A stretch of 64,000 nt of DNA. Origin: Myrica gale (Eukaryota; Streptophyta; Magnoliopsida; Fagales; Myricaceae). Under the pieces are notes generated by a model. That model did not search any database. It was not told where the DNA came from and saw nothing but the letters and a program-made list of their open reading frames with translations. A program made the translations under genes and the position numbers. How positions within the stretch are numbered: position 1 is the first letter of the stretch; each line of letters opens with the position of its first letter. Shown in pieces: positions 50,909-62,933 of the stretch. The stretch spans positions 10,667,501 to 10,731,500 of the forward strand of contig OZ005600.1 in NCBI GenBank assembly GCA_963930655.1, in the 5' to 3' direction.

Positions 50909-52975
50909 ATGGATCATCAAACCCCAATTTCATTTTCGCAATCAACAACCCCTAATTTACCTACCCTTGCCTCTACAACTACACCTACAATTGGTGAGAT
51001 ACCAATTATAGATATAGAGGCACAACAAACTGAGACAATAGCCCATACCTCTAAATGAAGGAAGGTCGTCCGCGATGTGTGAACATTTCACTAGGATACT
51101 ACTAGTAGTTGACCCAAACAAACCATTGGCCAAGTGCAACTATTGTGGTCATAAAGCTAGGGTTCACCACAAAGATCAAGGGACCTCGACTACGAGGTCC
51201 CACTTGAAGGCTTGCGCAATGTATAAGAGAACGCAACAGATATTACTTTTGATATCAAAGGGGCAAGTAGTGAATCAGTGGGGGTGATGAAGATAGACTC
51301 ATATGATCTCAAGGCTATTAGAGCTGATATTGGCAAGTTTATAATTGTGGATGAGCTTCACTTTAGAATAGTAAGCAATGATGAGTTCAAGGACATGATT
51401 AATACCCTCCAGCCCTATTTAAAGTACCATTTCGAATCACAATAATGAAAGATTGCTTGAAACTTTACTTAGAAGAGAAGTTTAGACTGAAGGCTAGTAT
51501 CGTACTTAATAGACCACGAGTTTGCTTGACTATTTTCATATTAAAGTTAGTCCAAAAAATGAATTATATGTCTGTCACTGGACACTTTATTGATAGTATT
51601 TGGCAATTGCACCAAAATATACTTGTCTTCTGTAATGTCAGATCATAAGGGTTTGACAATTGAGATGGAGTTGGAGGATTGCATGTCGGAATGGGGGATT
51701 GATAAAATCCTTACAATCACTGTCGATGATGCATCCTCTAATGATACGACCATTGAGCATGTTAAGAGTAGACAATTTCATTTGGGGTTTCAACCTGGAA
51801 AACTAGTTTGTAACCATGATATTTTGCATATGAGATGTTGCACACATATTTTGAATTTAATTGTGCAAAATGAGTTGAAGGAGCTGGATGATTATGTGGC
51901 CAAGGTAAGGAACTTAGTCACAGAATGTTAAGTCCTCTCCCGATCAAATGAATGAGTTTAATAAATATGTAGCAAATAGGAAGTTTCCCATTGAGAGATT
52001 TTTAAAACTTGATGTTCATACTCGTTGGAATTCAACGTATAGTATGTTGGATGCAGCTGAGAAATATCAAAGAGTCTTTGAGGATATGTTGGTGGAAGAT
52101 GGAATTTTGATAAGCTTTTTGCGTGAGGAGGGGCATGGGAGGAAGGGATTGGCCCCCCCTAAATTTGAGGATTGGGAGTGTGTGAGACATTTTACCAAGT
52201 TTTTGCAACTCTTCTAAGAGGTGACGGTTCGAATATCTACTTCGAATACGGTGCCGATAAACTTATTTTTTTGCGAAAATTGTCAAAATTCATATGCATT
52301 TGTGGAAATATGCAGCAGGTGGGGATTCTTTCTTGGCAGACATGGTAAAAAGAATGCAAATGAAGTATAATAAATACTTGGGTGATTTGACTAAAGTTAA
52401 CCGATTGTTGTTTGTTGTAGCGGTACTTGATCCACAATACAAATGTTATATACTTGAACTTTTGGTTCAAAAACGCTTTGGGGCTGGAATTAGGTGCAGA
52501 TATGAGTATTCTAGTGAGAGGGACCTTGAATCAGTTGTTTACAGAGTATAGTAATGTGGATGAGTCATCTAGTAGTGGGAGTGTATCTACAAGTCAAGGT
52601 CAACTTAAAATGATTGAGTCCTCTAGTACTCCCGTAGATGATCCTCTTTACTTGGAATTCACCCAATTTAAAGCGCAACATAATTCGCTGGATAGCAAGT
52701 ATGAAGTGGAGAGATATTTAATGGAGGATGTTGAGCCTAAAGAGCCTAATTTTGATATCCTCAATTGGTGGAGAGTGAATGCTCCGAATTTTCCGTTCTT
52801 GCACGAATTTTTCGAGATGTTCTTGTCATCTCTATTACCACAATGCCTTTAGAGTCTATCTTTTGCATGGGGTTGGGTATTAGATGCTTTTCGGACTTCG
52901 TTGGCACCAAAAACAGCGGAAGGACTCATTTGCGCTCAAAATTTATTGAGGTCCCGCTAGTTATATGATGGACAT
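50909..52975 (+). pseudogene. hAT-superfamily (RICESLEEPER-like) transposase, decayed
   Basis: Starts MDHQTPISFSQSTTPN and after several stops reads a BED-type zinc finger (LAKCNYCGHKARVHHKDQG, RSHLKACAMYK). The transposase core shows ITVDDASSNDTTIEHVKSRQ, HMRCCTHILNLIVQNELKE and TRWNSTYSMLDAAEKYQRVF. A C-terminal hATC-like dimerisation region reads WWRVNAPNFPFLHEFF and TTMPLESIFCMG. Frames change at about 51060, 51450, 51600, 51930, 52220 and 52840, so no intact protein remains. A 3' terminus reading CACCCCTA near 54108 would fit a TAGGGGTG-type hAT end, but a matching 5' end was not found. Confidence 0.88.
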
Positions 52976-54628
52976 AGTTATATACAAAATTCTACATTTC
53001 TACTTTCACTTAATTAAAAAATTTTATGAGCTCCTTGTTAATAATTTTTTTGCAGAGATGATTTCTAATGCTGCATCGATCGTGGATTCGTGATTGATTG
53101 GCGTTTGGTTATGTTATTAATTTCTTACTTGAGTTGATACTTATAACTTATAAGTTTGTATTATAATATTCTTCTATTTTGAGTTTTGTTAGTATACACT
53201 ATGTTTTTCGGTTATTGTTTCCATCGAGTCTTGACCACTTTTATTATTAAGCCATAATATTTCTTTATCTATTTAGGAATTTTGATGTCTAGGTTACTAC
53301 TTAGTGACTTTGTGAATCTGTGATTATGAATTTTGTGAATTGCATGTTCTTTTGAGATTTATTGAATCTAAATTTTGTTATTTGCATGTTGTTTTGGAAT
53401 TTATTGAATACGGATTTTGCGAAATTCCTGTTTTGATTTATTTTTATACTTGTTTGTGAATTGCATGTTTTAAGATTTTGTTGTGAATCTGGATTTTATG
53501 TTTAAGAGTTTATGTTATTGTTGTTTTTGGTTTGTAAAATAGGTTGCTAGGATGTCATTTTCGGTTTTTAAAAGATTAACAATGAGTTGTTGGATTTTAT
53601 ATATTATAAGCTAAATAAAATGGCCATCAAAACCAATATGATCTTAATATGACATGGCTGTATTGGTTTGAACTTTAAAAGATTACCAACATTTTACTCC
53701 AAAATTCAACTCTAATCACTTGGTGTCTTTGTGAGTTGATTTGGTGCAAGTGCAATGCAAATTCTTAATTTTCATTTGTATACTTGTTGTGTTCATTTAT
53801 ATAATTGAGATCTTTGTAAAGAATTGAGAAATGTTCATATGAAGTTTGGGTTGTATATTTTAATTTTCTGATATATCAAAGATATTTGTATTTGTGAAGT
53901 TTGATGAATGAATAACATTTTTATTTTCTGTAAAAAATGCTTAAATAGGCAAAAAAATATGGCCCAAAACATTATAAGAAATCCGCTATCCGTTTCCGCT
54001 AAGTCCCCCAAGAGTCGTAAGCGGAATCCATTTTAGTCATCCACTAGTTAGTGGACTGTATGTCGAAATGTTGAATTCCACTTTCAACATGTCTGTTATT
54101 CACCCCTACTTGTGAATGATGCATGAGTAGACGGACCAACAAACTGAATGTGTATACTTTTGAGCAAATCTGTTTGTTTTCACTAAGGGTAGATCCCTCC
54201 CATTACCTACCTCGAATCCTTCATCTAGAGGGAATAAGAGAGAGAGAGAAAAAAAACTTAAAGCGGTTCGGTTTGGAGAGATCTACATTCACCGTAGAAA
54301 GTCCAATGAGTTACATCTTTATTTCTCATAGTGTATTTAATTTGTACATAAAAGGACATTTTTATAGGACCCAACGTACAAATAACTCTCATATTTAACC
54401 AATATGGGGTAGACAATTTACATTCTAACAGCTTCGATACCCCTCGCCTCACTCACTCTTAGTGTCTCACTCTTGGACTAGTAGCGCGTTGCCAAACTTT
54501 AGCACTCAAAATCGGCCACAAAAGGCTCATAATCAATTAAATTAAGGACTCATATAAAAAACCAAAAACTCTTTTTATCTAGAGAGAGGCTCCTCTCTTG
54601 ATCTCCTCAACCCATTGTTTGCCACGAC
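52976..54628. other. AT-rich 3' flank of the hAT remnant
   Basis: Largely T- and A-rich, with repeated TTGTGAATTTGCATGTT-like words (53330-53470). Part of it is probably still hAT sequence up to about 54108. No gene. Confidence 0.45.
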
Positions 54629-55458
54629 CAAGGACGAAGCTAAACGGGGGCTATGGCCCCTCCAAACTTTTTGCAAAAAAATTTTATACATGGCAAAATT
54701 TTCAAATTTTTGTAAATTTGTTTTAATATAAGGGCAAAAATGGTAGTAATCTTTCTCCTTCTCTCTTTTTTACTTTTCTTTCTTTCTTCATTTTTTTTCT
54801 AAATTCAGTTTTTCTTTCTCTCTCACTTCTTGCCTCTCAATGGCCTCTCTAGAATTTTCAGATTTTCTCTTAATGACCTTTCTTTTTTCTTTCTCCCAGT
54901 GTATTATCTCATATACAGAAAATAACAAAATTCATACTCAACTCATGGAATACAACAAACTTTTTGTTTTGCACACAAAAAATTCATCTTCAAAGTTAGA
55001 ATTCTAAATGTTATTACATTTAATTATTATTGTCTCTTTGTTTTTTTTGAAAACATACTCATTTTATTATTATTGTTTATTGAAATATTATTGCTCTATT
55101 ATTTATGTTATTTTGACTAGATTTTAATATTGTTTTGTGTCATTGTCAATAATTTATGAGTCATTTATTCTAAAGATTTTAAACTTTTGATTTCATTCGG
55201 CCGCAAAAGATCTAAGTAATAATATAATAATTGATGACTTTGAACATCATGTTCATTAGCATAATTGGTGAAAATTTGATTTTTTAAGTTTTTGAATATG
55301 TTATTACATTTTTACTATGCTTATTTTATTATAATGAAAATTTGAAGTCTCTGAGATTAGTCCAGGTATACGTAAGATGGCCTAGATATCTGATTAGGAA
55401 AAAAATTGAAAAAATTATATTTAGCCTCCCCTAAGGAGAAATCCTAGCTTCGTCTTTG
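54629..55458. mobile_element. Non-autonomous hAT element (830 bp) with 8-bp TSD
   Basis: The terminal inverted repeats are CAAGGACGAAGCTA on the left and CAAAGACGAAGCTA on the right (reverse complement), one mismatch in 14. Flanks GCCACGAC (54621-54628) and GCCACAAC (55459-55466) form an 8-bp duplication with one change, the length typical of hAT. The interior is AT-rich and non-coding. Confidence 0.85.
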
Positions 55459-55780
55459 GCCACAACCAATCTCCACGTCAAGCTTTGGGTGGTCGGGGAG
55501 CCATGTCTCCCTTCGCACACCCACCCTTGCTTGTTTGGTGTCCGGCAAACCAGGTGGTGTATAAATCGATCCTCCCCTTTTGTGTGTTTTTTGATGTTTT
55601 TCTTGGTTTGGATCACCTGCTTTTGATGCTTGTTGGTGGCCATGCCCCGCATGGTTGAAATCAACACCCATTACCTTGTAAAGTTGTTAGGCTATGACAA
55701 TCAGAGTCGGAGTCCGAGGCGAAATTCGAACTCCGACAAAATCTGAATTGAAGTAGGATATTGCTTTTTCGACTTCGATT
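55459..55780. other. Intergenic, nothing recognised
   Basis: Moderately GC-rich, with two overlapping minus-strand frames of 75-78 codons and no domain. Confidence 0.45.
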
Positions 55781-55991
55781 GGCTGCATTCAACAACCAAA
55801 ATTTTGGTTCTCTAAAATTTTATCATTATTACAAATTTTTTTATCTTTTCACTTTTTTCACCAACTCACATAAACTTTTCAACTTTTTCACCACCTCTCA
55901 TAAACTTTTTTTACTTTTTCACCAACTTGTTCATTCTCTCTTCGCTTTTTCATCAAATTCTATACTAAAAATTTTGTCACTCAAACACACC
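55781..55991. mobile_element. Tourist-like MITE, related to 41219-41400
   Basis: Ends GGCTGCATTCAA and, reverse-complemented, GGTGTGTTTGAG. The interior contains CTAAAATTTTATCATTATTA, similar to the reverse complement of 41340-41380. The ends are approximate. Confidence 0.55.
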
Positions 55992-57440
55992 AGTCGGTGG
56001 ACACCCTTAACTGAGAGGCCAAAGGTGGATGAAAGGAAATCCAAAATGGCACTCGAGTCCACTCTCTAAATATTATTAAAAAAAATGTATTTATTTGTTT
56101 TTAAGTATCAATTCCATTCAATCTAATGGGCCGAACTTCTGAAATCGAGTCTCGAACCTGCTCTTATGAAAATCGGGTCGAGCCTATGGGGCTCGGTACA
56201 CCGAACAATAAACAGCCGCAGTTTTCAAAATAGAATCCATGTGGGTTCTTTCGTTATGTCAAGGAGAGTTTAAATCCATTTTCAATTGCTTTAGAAACCT
56301 TGTACCTGTTATCTATCTCTAGTACTGCTAAAGGTAAGTAGCCTTCAGTGACTCTTTAATGGGTTCTGGTGCTATAGAGAGGGAGGGGTTGTGTTACTAT
56401 AGTCTATACACATCAAGTAGGGGCTAAAGTTCTGTACTATATGATCCTATTTGTACCTTAAACGATACGTATTGCGCCCAGTTGAGAGCCCTGGCCCCTA
56501 GATAGAAAATCCACAGCACAGCCCAAAAACCTCATGAAAATTCGAACATCAGTTGCCCTCGATATCCAACAGCTCTCCTGCAGCACTTCTGCTCGGGCTC
56601 AGCCATTTTTTGCTAGCGATGCGACGTGGGGTATTAATTTCAGTCATTCTTAAGGTGATAGTACAGGGGAATGCGACGCTCACTAATGACAATATTAAAG
56701 TTAAAGCAAGGGTACTCTACATTAGACATAACGTTGTGTGTAAGTAGGCTAGCTGGCTTTAGGTCAGAGTCTGAGAAATAAACAGGTTTGTGAATTGACG
56801 GCACCACCTACAATTGCCCACTAGGGCGGACCTAGGGTTTCTTAACTGCGATATGTAGTCAGAACTGAGAGTCCGTTCTCCGTGCTTACTGCTACCCCCA
56901 CATGGATAGAGCCCATAAAAGTGTCGATAGAAAAATTTCTCACACGAAAGAACAAAAAGTGACCATAGAATGCAGGAATATAAGGGTAAGTTTTGCTGGA
57001 TAATATAATATAGATACCCGTCGGCCGTCGTTGTCCATCCATGGTTTGGTATGAGTCAGGGGCTTTGGGTCGAGAGATTTCTGGTATGTAAACACTGAAT
57101 CATCTGTAAAAGAAAGGCTTACTATACTTGTTGGTAGTACTCGGTTATGTTCGTGTTAGAAAATTCGTGAATATTTATGTTGAATAGTATTTTATTAGTG
57201 TTTGTGTAAAGTGAAGAGAGAAATGATTTGATGTAATTGTTTAATAAAAAAAATATTGGAGTTATGTGAAAAAGTATAGAGAAAAAATTTGTGTTAAATA
57301 AAAAAGTAAAAAGATATTGCAGATTGTGTAAAATGTATTGTTGTTTGTGTTTGAATTCTTAAGATGTTCGGTGATAATTTTGTGAATGTATTTACATCCT
57401 GGGAAAAAGTTAAAAACGAACATAACCCTGGTGTCTGTCG
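55992..57440. other. Intergenic, nothing recognised
   Basis: No supported gene or bounded element. Confidence 0.5.
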
Positions 57441-57445
57441 TCTGA

Positions 57446-57960
57446 TTTTTTCTCAATATAGTCTATAGGTTATAATTTGTATCACACAAGTCTTGAAATT
57501 TGACATTTTCACAATATAGTTCCTAAGGTTTAATTTGTACTACACAAGTCTCTGAGCTATTTCTTCATTTTTTTAGAGTCCTTCTGTCAACTTCGGTCCA
57601 GCTCCTTAACGAAGAATTTCAACGTAGTTGTCGGACTCAATATCATCTCCTATAGTAATGCTACACGTCCAAATTTCATGTTAACATGTCAGATAATCCA
57701 CATATTTGTCACGTCCCTAGTTTCAAGTTTTTACCCCAAGTAGTCTCATTACCACCAATGTCATCCACACCAATTTGTATTGGTGAGCGTCAATGGAAGT
57801 GAAGGAAGGGAAATGATGAAAAATGAGCTGGGTCGGAGTTGATAGAAGAACTTAAAAAAATGAAGGAAAAGTTCCGATACTTGTGTGGTACAAATTAAAC
57901 CCTAGGGAATATATTGGGAAAAACGTCAAAATCCGGAGACTACCGGGTATATTAAGCCTA
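57446..57960. mobile_element. Foldback element (about 515 bp), boundaries approximate
   Basis: The left arm CAATATAGTTCCTAAGGTTT, TTTGTACTACACAAGTCT and CTTCATTTTTTTA is mirrored by 57835-57935 on the other strand. The left arm also contains a diverged tandem copy of its first block (57450-57500). No TSD is fixed. Confidence 0.6.
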
Positions 57961-58039
57961 AAAGAAAACACTCTGTGAATCGGGAATCGCCTAAAAAGAT
58001 ATTGTTTTGTATTGTATCTATCATGAGTTATTTACTTTG

Positions 58040-58127
58040 AGAAGCCGTTGTTTGTGAATGTTAAGCGGTGCACGCTGCAACTCAGAAGCCGTTGTTTGTA
58101 AATGTTAAGCGGTGCACGCTGCAACTC
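58040..58127 (+). repeat. Tandem duplication, 2 copies of 44 bp
   Basis: Units at 58040 and 58084, beginning AGAAGCCGTTGTTTGT and ending CACGCTGCAACTC, differ at one base. This marks a recent duplication in intergenic DNA. Confidence 0.93.
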
Positions 58128-58776
58128 ATATTAGAGTCTTACGAGACAAGTGAATTAGTTGAGTAAATCCAAAGGGTTAGTTTGGGTGGTCAAGATTTGG
58201 GGTTTAGAGGTGTGCTCTTCTTGAAGTATTAAGTTCAAATACCTTGCAAACAAATTTTTAAGATCACTCTCACAACAAAACTAGATTTAACTGATAAATG
58301 TGACTTGAGAATGGTACCCTGCTCAAAATTTGATGTGGCCTGTAATTCAAGTGGTGCCTATAATGAGCCAGTTAAAAACAAAAATTAGTTGAGGTACGGA
58401 CGATAGAAACTTCCAAATGAACCCTACAGGCTACACTTTACTGATTACTCTTTTTTTTTCTAAGTTACTGATTACTCCTTAGAACTGCTTGCCATTACTG
58501 GGGGTAGGTAAACAGACATTCCATATTGCTATCTTCTCGAGGAGCCAAAATCTATTGGAATTTTTACAGCTATTGGATGGTGACAGGTTCCTACTTTGAT
58601 CCGACATGGGATGCTGCAATTAAAACTTATGTGGTAGCTATGGGCCGGTGGGTGGGTAAAGAGAGAATCCAGATGCAGGACCTAACAGAGAAAACTATGG
58701 ATACAGCAGCTGAGGAGGAGGACGCAAAGGGATCTAACAACAGATCCCGCTCTTTCTGGGCCACGACTTGACAAGA
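58128..58776. other. Intergenic, nothing recognised
   Basis: An 81-codon frame (58526-58771) has no recognised domain. Confidence 0.45.
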
Positions 58777-59414
58777 CGGGCGTGTTTGTTGAAATTTACA
58801 AGATTTTAGAAAATTTAGATGTAAACTTGAATTTTTATCTCAATTTTTTAAAAAAATTTCGTTTTTTTCACACCAAATAAGCGCTTATAATAAATTTGTT
58901 ATTTTTAGTTCAGGAATTTAAATAAATAATAAAAAAATAAAGTCTAAAAATTATCTTTTATTCTCTTCAAATTATTTCTTTTAACATAAAAATTTAAAAA
59001 AAATACATTTTTTCGTCCCAAACTATTGATGTTCTAGTACTACATACCTCAAACTATCAATTTCGTTACATTTCATCCATCAACCATCACTTATTACACT
59101 TTGTATTCCAACAGTTAATTTAGATGAAAATTGTTATTTTGGTACAACGAAATGATTGGTAATTGAGGGACAAAATGTGATAAAATTGATAATCTAGAGT
59201 GTAAAGTGTCAGAATTCCATAATTGGAGGACGAAAAAATGTATGTAACCCTAACAAAATTTACTTGAATCATCTTTATTTTGACTTTTTCAACAACTCTC
59301 ATAATTTTTTTAAAAAAATTTAATCTCTCTCAAACATACATCAAAATTAATAATTTACTTCAATTTGTACAATATAACTAAATTTTTTAACAATTTTTAA
59401 ATACAAACATGCCC
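58777..59414. mobile_element. AT-rich MITE with nested second MITE
   Basis: Outer ends CGGGCGTGTTTGT and, reverse-complemented, CGGGCATGTTTGT match at 12 of 13 bases. The interior is AT-rich and is interrupted by the inverted-repeat element at 59004-59242. No convincing outer TSD. Confidence 0.6.
59004..59242. mobile_element. Nested MITE with perfect 15-bp terminal inverted repeats
   Basis: TACATTTTTTCGTCC at the left end is the exact reverse complement of the right end. Further inside, CAAACTATCAATTTCGTTAC-like blocks are mirrored more loosely. It lies entirely inside the element 58777-59414. Confidence 0.75.
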
Positions 59415-59517
59415 GGATTAAAAAAAAAAAGCCCAGCACTATACTCGAGGCCTTCACCTTTGTGCTACTCTCGAGTTTACCACCCAAGCTACAGCACAAT
59501 ATATGTACTACATTCTA

Positions 59518-60061
59518 GGGAAATATACAAATATCACACTAGGTTTTAACGACTTTTGTGAAAACTCACCGGGTTTTAAAAAGTTTCAAATTGCTCACTA
59601 GATTTATCATTTTTGTATAAAAACTCACTGATTTCAATGTCGTTAGCCCCGTTTAACGAAAAATCCATCACGTCCAATCATAATATGACACGTGTCACTA
59701 AATAAATAAAAATTTAAAAAATCTAAAATTGACAAAAAAACATTATTAATTTTAAAAAAAACACCCCGATCCTTTTCACTGTGGAGGGGGGAACACCTGA
59801 CGCCTCTAGGCAGTCATGGGTGGACCTCCTCCACCCATCGGCATGGGTTGCGTGATGGGGGAGGTCCGTTAAATTATTTAGTGACACGTGTCATATTGTG
59901 ATTGGACGTAACAGATTTTTCGTTAAACGGGGCTAATGACATTGAGTTCAGTGACTTTTTATAAAAAATGGATAAACCTAGTGAGCAATTTGAAACTTTT
60001 TAAAACCTGATGAGTTTTCACAAAAGACGTTAAAACCCAGTGTGATATTTGTACATTTCCC
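59518..60061. mobile_element. MULE-type foldback element (544 bp) with 9-bp TSD
   Basis: Inverted arms of about 190 bases (for example CAAATATCACACTAGGTTTT against the right end, and TATGACACGTGTCACTAAAT near both inner ends) surround a short GC-richer centre. Flanks TACATTCTA (59509-59517) and TATATTCTA (60062-60070) form a 9-bp duplication with one mismatch, as in Mutator-like elements. Confidence 0.85.
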
Positions 60062-60070
60062 TATATTCTA

Positions 60071-61980
60071 TCACCTAAACGACATTCATAAAGAAAAATC
60101 ACCGCAAAACAAAAAAAATAAATAAAAAGAATCAATCGGGAGTGGGGGCCCTTTGCCTTACAACATCCCTCCAGTCGGCACGGCTGCCTCCGAGGGGCAG
60201 AAGGGGTTTCCCTCCCTCTAAGTGTGAGTAGTACTCCAGTTTAAAAGGACTAGTATATGTTGTATTTAAAATTCATGGATTATTATAAAACACAATTCAA
60301 CTAAGGTCTTAGCGTGAAATTTAAGTTTTATAGAACTTATCTCTCATTTTTTCTTCTTCTCTCACTTCCCTTAAATCCTGAATGTCCATGTCAAGGTCCA
60401 CCAAGCATACATTGGTTGTTACTAGGACCACTCTGATACTATTTATAACAATACAAGAAAATCACTAGTTACATATGTGTCTTGACTTCAAAAGGTGTAT
60501 CCTAGGTTACTATTGAAGTTTCTTAGATCAATAAAGTTCAATTCAACCTACTAAGATCTCAACGTGAAATTTGATCATTATTATACAACTCATCTCTTAT
60601 TCATTATCTCTTATATATGAGATTCGATGTAGCATACTAGTACCTCAATCCTTCCTTCACAATAGGCGCTGCAAGTCTTGAAAGGCGCAACACGACCGGC
60701 TGCTAATTATTGTATTTTAGAGGATTATATCCCTAAATCTTGTATTTCGAATGACATCCTCTCAAGTGATAACCCATGAATTCCACCATGAGTTGCTGGG
60801 TTGTAGAGGATAGTTCCTGTTTTGGTTTATCTAAAAAAAAATTATTGTCTTTGTTTTCTTTTTCCTTCCTCTTTGTCCGGTATTGTTTGTGCTGCAAGGA
60901 GGGTGTGGACAAACAGATAGCATTAGTGACACATCTGCAACTGATCAGAAACAGCTTCCTGTTGCAGAATCAATTGAAGTGATCATTCTAGGAGGCAGGA
61001 GCATATTAAAAGCCGGAGTTCATTAATTTCTATTTGGTGCTTTTTAATGGAAGATAAAAGTCATTAGTCAATGTCGGCACAGTGAACATTAAAAAGAGTG
61101 GAGGTATAATCACCATCACTCCACTTTGTGGACCTTTGGCCCTGTGAATCATTATCCCTTGTTTCAGTACAATAGGCAATAACCCTCCTTTTGGGTGGTT
61201 TCTTTAATTTCAGTATCTGTTTGGGTAAGTACTGCATTTGAATGGGCAAAAAAGGTTTAAGTGATATTTTTTTAGATGCAGTCCAGATTCTCAGTGTAAA
61301 AGTTGTTGGGGTTTGTTAAATTTTCCTTAGTTGCGAGAAGATTTCATACTCATGATCAATTTCAATGATCATATGTACCTAAAGAATCATTGCCCTCGGT
61401 GGAACAACTTTATAAAAAATCCTCAAGTTTTTTTATTTGACATAAAAATAATTAAGATATCTTATTTATTTTTTACCAAGAACAACATGTTCTTGTCCTG
61501 GTAATTTTTATTTTTTCAAACTGGTTAATTAAATAATATACAGGAGAAACACATGAAAAAGAAAGAAAGACTACTACCCTCTGCATGGCTATTTTCAACT
61601 AAAAATATATGCTTATAATTAGATGCCGAGAGATTACCTACGTCTCGTGGCCACCGGCCAAGAGTTGTCAAATATATAGGTTGCTTTTGTTTGCTTAAAA
61701 TTTTGGGGCTTATAATTTTCAACATAACAAATACATTTTAAAATTTCCAATTTTTACACATAAATTTCAAACGGTTTATAAACAATAATAAACTTCAACA
61801 TTTAAATATTTCTAAAATTTTGAGAATATTCTCCAAAATTTTGATAAACAAACGTGACTATAATGACATGCATTTGATATTGGGGTTGATGCCGAAACAA
61901 TCAGTCTGATTAGAATAGTAATTTTGAGTTGATAAAATTTTAGGGGAGAGATATTAACAAATTGGTAAAAAAATTTATAA
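60071..61980. other. Intergenic, nothing recognised
   Basis: AT-rich. ACCACTCTGATACTA near 60428 resembles the complement of a copia-type primer-binding site, but no LTR pair is seen. Confidence 0.5.
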
Positions 61981-61989
61981 AAAATATTA

Positions 61990-62397
61990 GAGGAAAATAC
62001 ACTTTTCACCCACAAACTATCAGAGTAGTGACACATTACACCCTAAACTATCATCCTTAAGATATTGCACCTTCAAACTATCAATATTAGACACTTTGCA
62101 CCTTAAACTATCTATTTTGATATATTACACCCTCTAACTACTAATATTAAACACTTTGCACCCTTCATTTTACAATAATACCATTGATAAATTAATAATT
62201 GACAACAATATCTTCAATATATGTAAAATGTGTTAATAACATTATCGTTATTTTAGTCTAAAAATTTGATAAAGGGTGTAAAGTGTTAAAAATTGGTAGT
62301 TAGATGGTGCAATGTAACAAAATTGGTAGTTTAGAATGCAAAGTGTAAAATCTATGATAGTTTGTGAGTGAACAAAATATTTTCTCTAAAATATTAA
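61990..62397. mobile_element. MULE-like foldback MITE (408 bp) with perfect 9-bp TSD
   Basis: AAAATATTA at 61981-61989 and 62398-62406 flanks an element whose arms mirror one another (CACAAACTATCA at the left, TGATAGTTTGTG at the right). Within the left arm, diverged units based on CACTTTGCACC and AAACTATC repeat about every 35 bases. Confidence 0.82.
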
Positions 62398-62406
62398 AAA
62401 TAAAAA

Positions 62407-62933
62407 TGTTTATAAAAATTGATAAAAAAAATTAGGAAAATAAAATTTTTCGTAAGGATTATAAAATTTCATGTAGTCAAAATTTTAGTTGGTTAGCAAG
62501 GTAAAGCCTTTCGTAATAATTTCCTAGAATGTAGAGCTGGTAGAAAGCTCTCCTACGAGGATTCTGATCCGCTGCAATCAGAATTCAGATATGATCAGTG
62601 CTTTTTTTTTTCCCAATTCGAGATCAGAGCGAACAAAAGTCAATTGGAATTAAAACAGTGACCCTGTCCCACAGTTGCCTCCTTTTTCAGTCCTTTTCTT
62701 TCCACCTTATCCACGGATTTTCAACAGTGTCCAAAAGTTAGCCTGTGTAAGTCTGCATTTACGCCTTTTGAGCTCTCCTCTGACTCTTCCTTCCTACTTC
62801 TATTCCTGTGCTGAAAAAACTACAGTTTTCTTTTGCAGTAATTTAAGAGGAGAGTGGGTTCGTCAAGCCCTCATCCATTCGTTCGTCAAGTCCTCAACCA
62901 TTCTATAGCAGAAATAGGCGGGGCAAGAAGAAT
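62407..62933 (+). promoter_or_regulatory. Upstream region and probable 5' UTR of the SOSEKI gene
   Basis: Pyrimidine-rich from about 62670 on, consistent with a plant 5' UTR. An upstream ATG frame (62675-62908) ends before the start codon and could act as a uORF if transcribed. No clear TATA box. Confidence 0.4.

Noticed and set aside
50909..52975. Domesticated (functional) hAT transposase gene
   Set aside because: At least six frame breaks and several stops. The BED finger and the C-terminal dimerisation region are both damaged.
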